From positions 1 to 26,693 of the forward strand of contig CAYOHP010000095.1 in assembly GCA_964403795.1 (NCBI GenBank): 26,693 bases of DNA, written 5' to 3'. The position numbers and the translations under genes were made by a program. Source of the stretch: CAYOHP01 sp964403795 [NCBI: uncultured bacterium] (GTDB lineage Bacteria > Muiribacteriota > UBA6191 > CAZXTJ01). The notes below the pieces were generated by a model. It saw only the letters and a program-made list of their open reading frames with translations, was not told the DNA's origin and made no database searches. Below, one piece after another: positions 1 to 7,387 of the stretch (position 1 is the stretch's first letter; each line of letters starts with the position of its first letter).

Positions 1-1356
1 CCGGAGACCGACCTCACCGAAGTGGCGGGCCTCCAGAACCCCGGCATGGCGGTCGGCATGTTCGAGCGGGCCATCCGGGGCGACCTGAAGGCGATGTTCA
101 TCATCTACACCACCCACATCGACCTGCCGGAGACCAAGACCCTGGTCCGCCCGGGCATGGAGAAGATGTTCGTGGTGGCCCAGGACATCTACCGGCATGC
201 GCCGAACAACCTCTACGCCGACGTGGTGTTCCCGGCCGCCACCTGGGGCGAGTGGCGGGGCGGCACCTACATCAACTCGGAGCGGAGGATCTACGTCGTC
301 GACGGGATGCAGAAGGCCCCGTACATGACGGTCAACGGGCAGGTGATGAAGGACAAGGCCGGCAAGCCCATGATGTGCAAGCCGGACATGGACATCGTGA
401 TCGACAAGGGCAAGGAGATCGCCCACCTGCTCGGCAAGGATGCCGACAAGATGTTCCCCTACCAGCCGAAGGGCGAGAACGGCTGGTACGACCCCGAGGA
501 GGTCTTCCGGTCCTTCCTGGCCGCCTCCAAGGGGTCGGACGCCGATTGCTCGGGGATGCTCGAGGTGGAGAAGCTGACGGGCGAGAGCCCGTACGCCCAG
601 ATCCGCAAGCTGCGCGGCATCCAGTGGCCGGCCCCGACCGCCGAAATCGCCATGAAGGGCGGGACCAAGCGCCGGTACATGTGGCAGGAGAAGGGCTGGG
701 ACGAGAAACCCTACGGCGCCTTCCGCCGGCCCGACGGGAAGGCGAAGTTCAAGCTCTGCGAGCAGACCTACGTCGATCGCGAGAAGTACCTGGCGGCGGT
801 GCGACCGGCTGGCGTGGACCCGAACTGGATGACGCTCGACCACCAGGCCGACCTGGTGGCGCTGCGGGACCGGGGACTCCATCCCGAGATCCCGGACGCC
901 GACTTCGCCGACAAGCCGCCGTCGATGGTGCCGGAAGGGAAGTACCCGTTCTGGCTCCTGCTGGGAGTGGTCTACGAGCACTTCCACACCTCGAAGACGA
1001 TCCGGGGCGCCACCACCCGGCGGCTGGTCCCGGAGCAGTACGTCGAGATGCACCCGGACGACGCCGGTCGCTACGGGATCAAGGACGGGGACTGGATCCG
1101 GGTCACGACCCGCCGCGGGTCCTACGAGGGGCGGGCCTCGGTGGGCGGGGCCAAGAGCAAGGTGCGCCCGGCCCGCAACGAGGTCCAACGCGGGATGTTG
1201 TTCTCGCCCTGGAACCTCTCGGTGGCCGACGCGGTGGAGCCCGAGAAGAACAAGTGGCTGGTGAACGCGGTGGCGCACCGGGCCTACGACCCGGTCTCGG
1301 GCCAGGCCGACTTCAAGAAGCTGGCGGCCCGGATCGAGCGGATCGGCCCGGCCTGA
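1..1356 (+). CDS. napA: NapA-like periplasmic nitrate reductase catalytic subunit, C-terminal part (5' end outside window)
   Basis: The frame is open from base 1, so this is the last 451 residues of a longer gene; the first in-frame GTG is internal. Seen: a stretch with LYADVVFPAATWGEW and NSERR, matching the part of NapA-type molybdopterin oxidoreductases just before the cofactor-binding C-terminal domain. The C-terminal molybdopterin-dinucleotide-binding domain follows (EHFHTSKTIRGATTRR, then HPDDAGRYGIKDGDWIRV), ending in NAVAHRAYDPVSGQ. The family reduces nitrate in the periplasm with Mo-bis-MGD and one [4Fe-4S]. The Tat leader, cluster-binding cysteines and Mo ligand are not in the window, so the substrate cannot be confirmed here. 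The downstream napG/napH/napF-like genes make nitrate reductase much the best call. Other DMSO-reductase-family oxidoreductases remain possible. Confidence 0.85.
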   Translation, partial: PETDLTEVAGLQNPGMAVGMFERAIRGDLKAMFIIYTTHIDLPETKTLVRPGMEKMFVVAQDIYRHAPNNLYADVVFPAATWGEWRGGTYINSERRIYVVDGMQKAPYMTVNGQVMKDKAGKPMMCKPDMDIVIDKGKEIAHLLGKDADKMFPYQPKGENGWYDPEEVFRSFLAASKGSDADCSGMLEVEKLTGESPYAQIRKLRGIQWPAPTAEIAMKGGTKRRYMWQEKGWDEKPYGAFRRPDGKAKFKLCEQTYVDREKYLAAVRPAGVDPNWMTLDHQADLVALRDRGLHPEIPDADFADKPPSMVPEGKYPFWLLLGVVYEHFHTSKTIRGATTRRLVPEQYVEMHPDDAGRYGIKDGDWIRVTTRRGSYEGRASVGGAKSKVRPARNEVQRGMLFSPWNLSVADAVEPEKNKWLVNAVAHRAYDPVSGQADFKKLAARIERIGPA

Positions 1357-1368
1357 GTCGGGTGCCGG

Positions 1369-1403
1369 CCCGGCGCCGGAGCCTCCGGGCTCCCGGCGTC
1401 GGG
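1369..1403 (+). other. Strong intercistronic stem-loop with UNCG tetraloop (napA-napG gap)
   Basis: GGAGCC (1378-1383) pairs with GGCTCC (1388-1393) around the loop TCCG, a cUNCGg-type tetraloop. After a bulged C (1394) the stem continues as 1369-1377 with 1395-1403, including one G-U pair, giving about 15 pairs. No T-run follows, so it is not a standard intrinsic terminator. It sits alone in the only sizeable gap (101 bp) of the nap operon. An mRNA-stability or processing element that raises napA over the downstream genes is inferred. Confidence 0.6.
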
Positions 1404-1457
1404 GCCGGGTCGCCGGGTGCGCTGCGGTCCGGCACGCGGATTGCGTGAGGAGCGACC

Positions 1458-2072
1458 ATGGCGGATCGTCGCGACATCTCCCGGCGCGAGCTCCTCAAGT
1501 CGGGAGCGGTGGTCGGGGGCCTGGCGGCCTACGGGAGCCTCCGGGTCGAGGCCAAGGCCGACCATGTGGCGATCGCCACCCGGGGGGGCTCGCTCTTCCT
1601 GAGACCTCCAGGAGCGGCTCCGGAGAGCGAGTTCCTCTCCCGCTGCATCCGCTGCCACAAGTGCGGGGAGAACTGCCCCAACGACACCATCCGCTTCGTG
1701 GGACCGGAAGGACCGCCCGAGGCGAGGGGAACTCCCTACATCGTCCCGCGCGTCAAGGGCTGTATCCTCTGTCACACCTGTAACAACGGGTGTCCTTCGG
1801 GGGCCCTGCGCCCGGTCGACAAGGAGGCGTACCCGCCTCCACCCCATGCTCGCATGGGCATCGCCCGGGTCGATCCCAACACCTGCCACTCCCTGAACGG
1901 CTACATCTGCGGGATCTGCATCCGGGCCTGCCCCTACGAGGGGAAGGCCCTCTCGGCGGGCCTCTGGGAAGCGCCCGTGGTCGACCCCGAGTGGTGCGTG
2001 GGTTGCGGCCTCTGCGAGCAGGCCTGCGTCCAGATGCCCCAGGCCATCCGGGTGCGGCCGGAGAGGGTGTGA
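1458..2072 (+). CDS. napG: NapG-like periplasmic ferredoxin (four [4Fe-4S]), Tat-exported
   Basis: A 204-residue protein. The N-terminus carries a twin-arginine motif, SRRELLK (residues 8-14), followed by a hydrophobic GAVVGGLAAYG segment. Four cysteine clusters follow: CIRCHKCGENCP, CILCHTCNNGCP, a Cys-x7-CGICIRACP variant, and CVGCGLCEQACV. This is the NapG/MauM layout, including the GTPYIVPR element between clusters one and two. NapG passes electrons from the membrane protein NapH towards NapA on the periplasmic side. The ATG has a GAGGAG ribosome site five bases upstream. It lies 101 bp after napA, across a strong hairpin, and 4 bp before the napH-like gene. It is shorter than the E. coli protein but complete. 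Confidence 0.88.
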   Translation: MADRRDISRRELLKSGAVVGGLAAYGSLRVEAKADHVAIATRGGSLFLRPPGAAPESEFLSRCIRCHKCGENCPNDTIRFVGPEGPPEARGTPYIVPRVKGCILCHTCNNGCPSGALRPVDKEAYPPPPHARMGIARVDPNTCHSLNGYICGICIRACPYEGKALSAGLWEAPVVDPEWCVGCGLCEQACVQMPQAIRVRPERV

Positions 2073-2076
2073 GGCG

Positions 2077-2991
2077 ATGGCGCTCCCGCTGCGCAGCCGA
2101 CTGACCGTCGCCCGGCGGAGCCTGCAGATCCTGGTCTTGGTCGGGTTGTTCGCGATTCCCGCCCTGGGCAGGTACCAGGCCCTGCGCAACCAGCGCGACC
2201 AGGTGGGGATCCGTTCCGAGACCGCCACCAGGATCGTCGATCTGGTGCTCTCGCAGGTCGCCGATACCGAGCCGGTGACGACCCTGGTGCGAGGCTCGAC
2301 ATGGACCTTCCGGCTCGGTCCGGTGGTGATCTCGGATCCGCTGGCGGGTTGGGACTTCGCGGCTGCCACCAGGACCCTGGTCGATCCCTTCCTGCTGACG
2401 ATCCTGGCTCCGGTCCTGCTGACCATGCTCCTGGGGCGGGTGTTCTGCGGCTGGATCTGCCCTGCCGACGTGCTCTTCGAACTGGGGAGCAAGGCACGGG
2501 AGTTCGCCGGGATCGAGACCGACGTGAAATTCCTGCGGAGCACCAAGTACGCGGTGCTGGTGCTGGGGGGCCTCGCCTCGGCATGGCTCGGGTCGCAGAG
2601 CCTCGCCGAGATCTATCCGCCCCGGCTGATGGCGGGCGAGGTCTACGGCTGGATCTGGTACCACCAGTTCGGGATCGGGGCCTGGTTCCTGCTCCTCGTC
2701 CTCGCCCTCGAGATCTTCGTCTCGAAGCGCTTCTGGTGCCGGTACGTCTGCCCCGGGGGGGCGCTCTACACCTGGCTCGGATCCCGCCGGCTGGTCCGTC
2801 TTCGGGTGGACCGGGAGCTCTGCGACGGCTGCCGGGAGTGCGAACCGGCCTGCGAGTTCGGGCTGAAGCCGGAGGCCAAGGACGTGGGGCCCGAGTGCAA
2901 CAACTGCGGAGCCTGCCTGCCGAGCTGCCCCACCCATGCCCTCTCGCTGGGGAGGGCGGAGCACCCCGTCGAATCGGGACTGGAGGTCTGA
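2077..2991 (+). CDS. napH: NapH-like membrane quinol dehydrogenase, 4Fe-4S
   Basis: A 304-residue polytopic membrane protein with hydrophobic segments near residues 15-33, 98-116, 150-170 and 205-222. It carries the two cysteine motifs typical of the NapH/NosR group at membrane edges, CGWICP and CRYVCPGG. Two ferredoxin-type clusters close the protein (CDGCRECEPACEFG and CNNCGACLPSCP). In NapGH systems NapH oxidises menaquinol or ubiquinol and reduces NapG. The region between the first and second membrane segments (about residues 35-95) is a longer soluble loop than the minimal fold needs. The start ATG lies 4 bp after the previous stop with a GAGG-type ribosome site, so it is almost certainly co-transcribed with napG. 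Confidence 0.85.
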   Translation: MALPLRSRLTVARRSLQILVLVGLFAIPALGRYQALRNQRDQVGIRSETATRIVDLVLSQVADTEPVTTLVRGSTWTFRLGPVVISDPLAGWDFAAATRTLVDPFLLTILAPVLLTMLLGRVFCGWICPADVLFELGSKAREFAGIETDVKFLRSTKYAVLVLGGLASAWLGSQSLAEIYPPRLMAGEVYGWIWYHQFGIGAWFLLLVLALEIFVSKRFWCRYVCPGGALYTWLGSRRLVRLRVDRELCDGCRECEPACEFGLKPEAKDVGPECNNCGACLPSCPTHALSLGRAEHPVESGLEV

Positions 2992-2992
2992 G

Positions 2993-3703
2993 ATGGCCGG
3001 GGAGGTCCGTCGCCGGCCGTTCCTCGCCTGGGTGGGAGCGGCTCTGCGGGCACTGCCCGGCGGTGCTGCGATCCTGGCAGGGGCCCGAGCCTGGGGACGA
3101 CGGGACCCGCCGGTCCAGGCTCCGGCCGGGCAGGCCCCCACCCGGCCACCGGGGTCCCGGAGCGAGGCCGACTTCCTGGCGCGCTGCATCGGGTGTTATC
3201 TCTGCGGGTCGGTCTGCCCACCCGGGTGCATCCAGTTCCCGTCGGCGGTGCAGGGGGCCGACGTGGGCTTGCGTCGACCGCGTACCGGTCCGCTCCGGGG
3301 TGAGATGGTGGCCCCGGTCTGGGAGCACCCCGGGACCCCCTACGTGCTCCCATGGGTGGCGGGCTGCATCCTCTGCATGGAATGCGCCGAGGTCTGCCCG
3401 ACCGGCGCCCTGGTCCGACCCGAGGCCACCCCGGAGGCCGAGTATGGGAACACGGGGATGGGGCGGGCCGTGGTCGACGAGAAGATCTGCCTGCCGTTCA
3501 ACCGGATCTCGTGGTGCGGCGCCTGCTACACCGCCTGTCCCCTGAAGGGGACGGCGATCCGGGTCGACTACCGCAACCGTCCCGAGGTCCTGGACGGCTG
3601 CGTGGGATGCGGCCTCTGCGTGGAAGCCTGCCCGATCCGGTACAAGGCGATCGCGGTCGAACCGCCCTTCGCCCCGGACCGGGGGAAGGTGAGGATCGAG
3701 TGA
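2993..3703 (+). CDS. Second NapG-like ferredoxin, four [4Fe-4S]
   Basis: A 236-residue paralogue of the protein at 1458-2072. The leader has RRRPFLAW (residues 6-13) and a weakly hydrophobic ALPGGAAILAGA stretch, a plausible but less classical Tat signal. The clusters are CIGCYLCGSVCP, CILCMECAEVCP, Cys-x7-CGACYTACP and CVGCGLCVEACP, with the same GTPYVLP element before the second cluster. The ATG at 2993 is preferred over an in-frame ATG 57 bases upstream because GGAGG lies six bases before it and only one base separates it from the napH-like stop. Having two NapG-type carriers in one operon suggests a second branch or a relay, possibly serving the larger membrane protein downstream. Its exact partner cannot be read from the sequence. 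Confidence 0.8.
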   Translation: MAGEVRRRPFLAWVGAALRALPGGAAILAGARAWGRRDPPVQAPAGQAPTRPPGSRSEADFLARCIGCYLCGSVCPPGCIQFPSAVQGADVGLRRPRTGPLRGEMVAPVWEHPGTPYVLPWVAGCILCMECAEVCPTGALVRPEATPEAEYGNTGMGRAVVDEKICLPFNRISWCGACYTACPLKGTAIRVDYRNRPEVLDGCVGCGLCVEACPIRYKAIAVEPPFAPDRGKVRIE

Positions 3704-4284
3704 GGACCCTGCCCTGCGTGGTGCTGTGGGTGGCGCTCGTTCTCGCCGGCCTGGGGGCCGGGCCGGCGCGGGGCCACCACATCCTGGGGATCCCCCACTA
3801 TGCCTACGACGAGAACTATCCCCAGGTCGCGTTCGTGGAGATCCTCGCCCAGAGCGGGCCGTACGACATCCGGATGAGCTACATGCCGGGCATCGTGGAG
3901 GCCGGGGCCCGGATCCGGTTCAAGCTCTATGCGGTCGATCGTGGGACGCATCAACCCTTCCGGCTGCCCCTGACGGGCCGGGTCGAGAAGGTCCGCTTCG
4001 GGCGGTCCCCCGAGGTGGTGGTCGAGGAGTTCCCGATCGAGGTGGGGACCGGACCCGAGGGCAACGACTACAAATTCTTCCTCTCGTTCCCCGAGGTGGA
4101 GGCGTACCGGGTCGTGGTGCGCTTCCCCTTCCCGGGAGTCGACGCCGAAGAGATCCCGTTCCCGGTCCAGGTCGGGGTCACCGACGACACGCCTCTGCTG
4201 GTCGGGGCGCTGGCGTGCCTGGTGGCGATGGTCGTCGGGGTCCGGTTCGCCAAGCGCCGCTCCGTCGGGAAGGGTGCGCGGTGA
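3700..4284 (+). CDS. Exported, C-terminally membrane-anchored protein with predicted N-terminal His-His; function unknown
   Basis: A 194-residue protein starting at a GTG that overlaps the previous stop (GTGA), with GAGG five bases upstream. A signal peptide (VVLWVALVLAGLGAG) ends in P-A-R-G, giving a predicted signal-peptidase site after Gly25, so the mature protein would begin His26-His27. The motif ILGIPHYAYDENYPQ follows. The middle is beta-rich (about residues 40-155) and one transmembrane helix near residues 168-186 precedes a basic tail (KRRSVGKGAR), placing the domain outside the membrane. The architecture resembles FixH/YtkA- or CopC-type periplasmic beta-sandwich domains, but I do not recognise a named family. 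Its place inside the nap-like operon implies a role in assembly or electron transfer, perhaps metal binding. Confidence 0.7.
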   Translation: MRTLPCVVLWVALVLAGLGAGPARGHHILGIPHYAYDENYPQVAFVEILAQSGPYDIRMSYMPGIVEAGARIRFKLYAVDRGTHQPFRLPLTGRVEKVRFGRSPEVVVEEFPIEVGTGPEGNDYKFFLSFPEVEAYRVVVRFPFPGVDAEEIPFPVQVGVTDDTPLLVGALACLVAMVVGVRFAKRRSVGKGAR

Positions 4285-5921
4285 GAGCCGGCAGCACCGA
4301 AGTCGGACTCGTCGAGCCCTGCGCGGGGAGCGGTACTTCCGGGAGCTCGGGAGGATCGGCCGGCTCGGCGGGGAGTGCCGGCAGCCGGACCTCGAGCGAG
4401 GTCGGGACCAGCGGGCATCCATGCATGGAGGGGATCCCGGACGCAGGGCTGACCGGTGCCCTGGTGGCGGCCGCTCTGATCACCACCTGGATCCTCCTGG
4501 TGCCGCGCCGCCAGGCACCGGATCGAGGCTGGCGCTTCGACGTGCTGAAGCTGCCCGGAGCGAGGCGGGCGGTCTCGTCCCGCTGGTTCCAGCCCGTGTT
4601 CCAGGCGCTGCCCTTGGTCCTGTTCGTGGCGGTGGTGGTGTCGGGGCTCTACGGGACCCCGGTGCCCGAGCGGAACCTCGCCACCGTGCTCACCTGGGGG
4701 ATCTGGTGGGTCCTCCTGATCGTGGACATCGTGCTCCTGGGTCGGATGTGGTGCATGGTCTGCCCCTGGGAGGCGATCGCCGGATTCCTGCGCAGGGGCG
4801 CGGTGGTGGCTCGAACCTCGGAACCCATGGCGCTCGAGAGGAAGTGGCCGGGCTGGCTCCGCAACGTCTATCCGGCCACCCTGCTCTTCGTGGGGCTCAC
4901 CTGGCTGGAGCTCGGGTACGGCGTCACGTTCTCGCCCCGGGCTACCGCCTGGATGGGGATCGCCATGGTGTTCCTGGCGGTGCTGCCGGCCCTGGTCTAC
5001 GAGAAGCGGGCGTTCTGCAAGTACGCCTGCCTGGTGGGAAGGATCTGCGGGCTCTATTCGATGCTGGCTCCCGTCGAGGTGAGGGCTGCCGATCCCGAGG
5101 CATGCAAGGACTGCCGCTCCAAGGACTGCCTGATGGGGAACGACCGCGGCTACCCATGTCCCACGGCCCAGTACCCGGCCCGGATGGAGTCGAACGCCTA
5201 CTGCACGGTCTGCACCGAGTGCGTGAAGACCTGCCCCAAGGAGAACATCGCCTGGAACCTCCGTCCTTGGGGTGCCGACCTCTCGACCCTGGCGAAGCCC
5301 CGCCGCGACGAAGCCCTGCTGGCGGTCGTGATGCTCGCCATGACGAGCTTCCACGGACTGACCATGACCCCGGTCTGGAACCGCCTCCTGGAGGAGGGGC
5401 GGCGACAGCTGGGGCTCGGACCCCTGGCCGGCTTCTCGATCGGGATGCTCTTCGCCCTGGTGCTGCCGGTGCTGGTGTTCGGGGCCGTGGCCTCGGCGGC
5501 GGCTCGCCTGGGCGCGATCGGACCGAACCGGGGCCGCTTCACGGCAGCCCTCGCCTACCCGATGGTGGCGGTAGCCCTTCTCTACCACCTGGCCCACAAC
5601 GCCGGGCACTTCCTGGTCGAGGGAGCCCGGATCGTGCCGGTGCTCTCCGATCCGATGGGTCGGGGGTGGGACCTCTTCGGAACCGCGGGCTTCGCGGTGG
5701 CACCGATCTTCCCCATGGAGTGGATCTGGGTCGTCCAGATCGCCCTGGTCCTGATCGGCCACTGGGCGGCGACCCGGGCCGCGGTGGGGATGACCGACCG
5801 CTTCGGGGACGGCGAGGACCGGGACGGAGCCGCCTGGCTGGCATCGCTCCTGGTGCTCGCCTTCACGGCCATGAACCTCTGGCTGCTGGCCCAGCCCATG
5901 GAGATGCGGAGCGGGCTGTGA
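4281..5921 (+). CDS. NosR/NapH-like membrane polyferredoxin
   Basis: A 546-residue polytopic membrane protein translated from a GTG overlapping the previous stop (GTGA), with AAGGG six bases upstream. Helices are visible near residues 54-74, 100-120, 133-155, 190-215 and several more to the C-terminus. The motifs are C158-x2-C161-P on the first cytoplasmic edge, CKYACLVGRIC, a cluster starting C275 (CKDCRSKDC ... CP), and CTVCTECVKTCP from C308. This matches the quinol-oxidising membrane iron-sulfur proteins of the NapH/NosR/CcoG kind. The C-terminal half (about 345-546) adds further helices with H-bearing segments (LLYHLAHNAGHF) that could hold quinone or haem, which is inference. The first 48 residues are Ser/Gly-rich low complexity. 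An internal ATG at 4425 is an alternative start that would remove them. Confidence 0.75.
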   Translation: MRAGSTEVGLVEPCAGSGTSGSSGGSAGSAGSAGSRTSSEVGTSGHPCMEGIPDAGLTGALVAAALITTWILLVPRRQAPDRGWRFDVLKLPGARRAVSSRWFQPVFQALPLVLFVAVVVSGLYGTPVPERNLATVLTWGIWWVLLIVDIVLLGRMWCMVCPWEAIAGFLRRGAVVARTSEPMALERKWPGWLRNVYPATLLFVGLTWLELGYGVTFSPRATAWMGIAMVFLAVLPALVYEKRAFCKYACLVGRICGLYSMLAPVEVRAADPEACKDCRSKDCLMGNDRGYPCPTAQYPARMESNAYCTVCTECVKTCPKENIAWNLRPWGADLSTLAKPRRDEALLAVVMLAMTSFHGLTMTPVWNRLLEEGRRQLGLGPLAGFSIGMLFALVLPVLVFGAVASAAARLGAIGPNRGRFTAALAYPMVAVALLYHLAHNAGHFLVEGARIVPVLSDPMGRGWDLFGTAGFAVAPIFPMEWIWVVQIALVLIGHWAATRAAVGMTDRFGDGEDRDGAAWLASLLVLAFTAMNLWLLAQPMEMRSGL

Positions 5922-6598
5922 CCAGCTCGGGCATGGGGCGACGGGACTTCTTCGCCGGCCTGCTGGGTCGGATGGGGCGGGAACTCAGGGCCACCGGCGC
6001 GGGGCTGGCTGCCGGACTGGCCGGCCGGCCGGACGGGGCCCGGAGCCCGAAGGAGACCCCGCCTGCGGGACCGGGCGCGGCTCCCCGCCTTCCCCCGATC
6101 CCGCTGCGCCCCCCCGGAGCCCTGCCGGAGCCGGAGTTTCTGACCCGGTGCCAGCGCTGCGGGGCTTGCCGGGAGGCTTGCAAGCCGGGAGTCCTGCTCC
6201 GGCTCGGCGATGCCTACGGGAAGTCCGAGGGGACGCCGGGGCTCTTCCCCGAGACCGGGGCCTGCGAGCTCTGTCCCGGGATCGACTGCGCCCGGGCGTG
6301 CCCGTCGGGGGCTCTCGCACCGCCGGACCACTGGACCCGGATCCGCCTCGGGGAGCTGCGGATCGATCCCGGGAAGTGCCTGGACGTGGCGGGGACACCC
6401 TGCGACCTCTGTGCCCTGGCCTGTCCCTCCGAGGTCCGGGCGATCCGGCTGACCTCGGCCGGACCGCTGGTCGACTTCGATCGTTGCACCGGTTGCGGCC
6501 AGTGCGTGGCGGTCTGTCCCGCCGAGCCGAGGGCGCTCAGGGTCCAGACCTGGCCGGTGTCGCCGGTCCCGTCGCCGGGCGAGGAGGCAGGCTCCTAG
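5918..6598 (+). CDS. napF: NapF-like ferredoxin, four [4Fe-4S]
   Basis: A 226-residue protein whose GTG start overlaps the previous stop (GTGA) with GGAG six bases upstream; an ATG five codons in has no ribosome site. The start carries MGRRDFFAGL, like the SRRxF opening of NapF. A proline-rich linker (about 45-65) follows, then EPEFLTRCQRCGACREAC, CELCPGIDCARACP, a Cys-x7-CDLCALACP cluster and CTGCGQCVAVCP. E. coli NapF has this arrangement and is a soluble cytoplasmic protein that acts on NapA before export. The RR motif here lacks a good hydrophobic core, so a cytoplasmic location is favoured. A third NapG-like carrier is the alternative. Its TAG stop shares the palindrome CTAG with the stop of the convergent hemerythrin gene. 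Confidence 0.75.
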   Translation: MTSSGMGRRDFFAGLLGRMGRELRATGAGLAAGLAGRPDGARSPKETPPAGPGAAPRLPPIPLRPPGALPEPEFLTRCQRCGACREACKPGVLLRLGDAYGKSEGTPGLFPETGACELCPGIDCARACPSGALAPPDHWTRIRLGELRIDPGKCLDVAGTPCDLCALACPSEVRAIRLTSAGPLVDFDRCTGCGQCVAVCPAEPRALRVQTWPVSPVPSPGEEAGS

Positions 6599-7179
6599 AC
6601 CATCTGGGTCAGGGAGTGGGCCGAGGTCATCCCGCAGCTCCCGGGCGAAGGCCCCGCATACTTGTCCTCGAGGCCCGCGATCACGCCCTGGTAGACGTAC
6701 TCGATCCGGTCGCCCTGGGGCAGGCAGTCCTCGAACAGCTCGCAGAGCTCTTGGTCGTGGGCGTGCAGCTGCTCCAGCACCGGGAAGAGCAGGCACTCCT
6801 CCTCCCGGATGCTCTCGGAGAGCGATCCGACGATCGCTTCGAGGTCCTCGATGACGGCTGCCGCGTCGGGATGGGGGGAGCGGGCGTGGCCGGCCAGGGA
6901 GCGCAGGTGGGCACGGGTGGAGCGGTGCTCCTGGTGCATGCAGGCGATCGGACCCAGGGCCTCGGTCATCCCATGGCTGCGGAGCCAGGAGGCGACCACG
7001 ATTTCCTCCCGGCGCTGGTGGTGGCCGTCGGCGTAGACCAGGAAGAAGTCGAGGAGGGTCGCGAGGTCGGAAGCCGGGATCCGGCCTCCGCCGCGCAGGC
7101 GGCGGGCGAGCGTCTGGCAGAGCATCAGACCCCGGGCGATCAGGCGATGTTCGGCTCGCAACACCTCTACCGCGCGCAC
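6595..7179 (-). CDS. Hemerythrin (HHE) domain protein
   Basis: A 194-residue, mostly helical protein. Candidate di-iron ligands fall in the usual order: H11 (RAEHR), H53-H54 with E57-E58 (HHQRREE), H82 and H85 (HQEHRSTR) and E126-E127 (IREEECLLFP). The His that usually precedes the last EE pair is Ser here. Such proteins bind O2 or NO, or act in iron/redox sensing. The start is set at a GTG with GGGAGGGAGG just upstream. A TTG 19 codons further out lies inside a near-perfect sigma-54 promoter and so cannot be translated from that transcript. It is divergent from the PFOR/hydrogenase operon and convergent, by overlapping stops, with the nap-like operon, which links it to anaerobic or nitrosative metabolism. 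Confidence 0.85.
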   Translation of the reverse strand: MRAVEVLRAEHRLIARGLMLCQTLARRLRGGGRIPASDLATLLDFFLVYADGHHQRREEIVVASWLRSHGMTEALGPIACMHQEHRSTRAHLRSLAGHARSPHPDAAAVIEDLEAIVGSLSESIREEECLLFPVLEQLHAHDQELCELFEDCLPQGDRIEYVYQGVIAGLEDKYAGPSPGSCGMTSAHSLTQMV

Positions 7180-7232
7180 GTTCCTCCCTCCCGCGGCCGG
7201 GGCGGACTCCTCGTCGGCCAGGTCCCGGAGAG

Positions 7233-7247
7233 GCAAGCCCGGTGCCA
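7233..7247 (-). promoter_or_regulatory. Sigma-54 (-24/-12) promoter for the hemerythrin gene
   Basis: Read on the minus strand the site is TGGCACCGGGCTTGC, which fits TGGCAC-N5-TTGC at every defined position, with GG and GC separated by exactly ten bases. Transcription would start near 7221, giving a leader of about 42 bases with a strong ribosome site before the GTG at 7179. The promoter depends on RpoN and an enhancer-binding protein not encoded in this window. Confidence 0.8.
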
Positions 7248-7387
7248 GGGGATCGGTGAGCTCCGATCACGCTCGCCGCCGAGGTCGTCCAGCCGCTCCC
7301 TGTCGGGCTCGTGGGGCGCCCGGTCGGCGACTCGGGGATCCCGACGGGCGTCGGCTCCCGGCCCGGAACCGTTTCGCCGGTGACACC

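Noticed and set aside
1369-1403. Intrinsic terminator after napA
   Set aside because: The stem is strong but no T-run follows and the next operon gene starts 55 bases on, so it is listed as a stem-loop instead.
4068-5762. Long minus-strand frame opposite the membrane polyferredoxin gene
   Set aside because: Composition is His/Gln/Arg/Gly-rich shadow sequence with no recognisable domain. The plus-strand frame has membrane helices and cysteine clusters.
7180-7236. TTG start at 7236 for the hemerythrin gene
   Set aside because: The TTG lies within the -12 box of the sigma-54 promoter and upstream of its predicted transcript start, and it has no ribosome site. The GTG at 7179 has GGGAGGGAGG.
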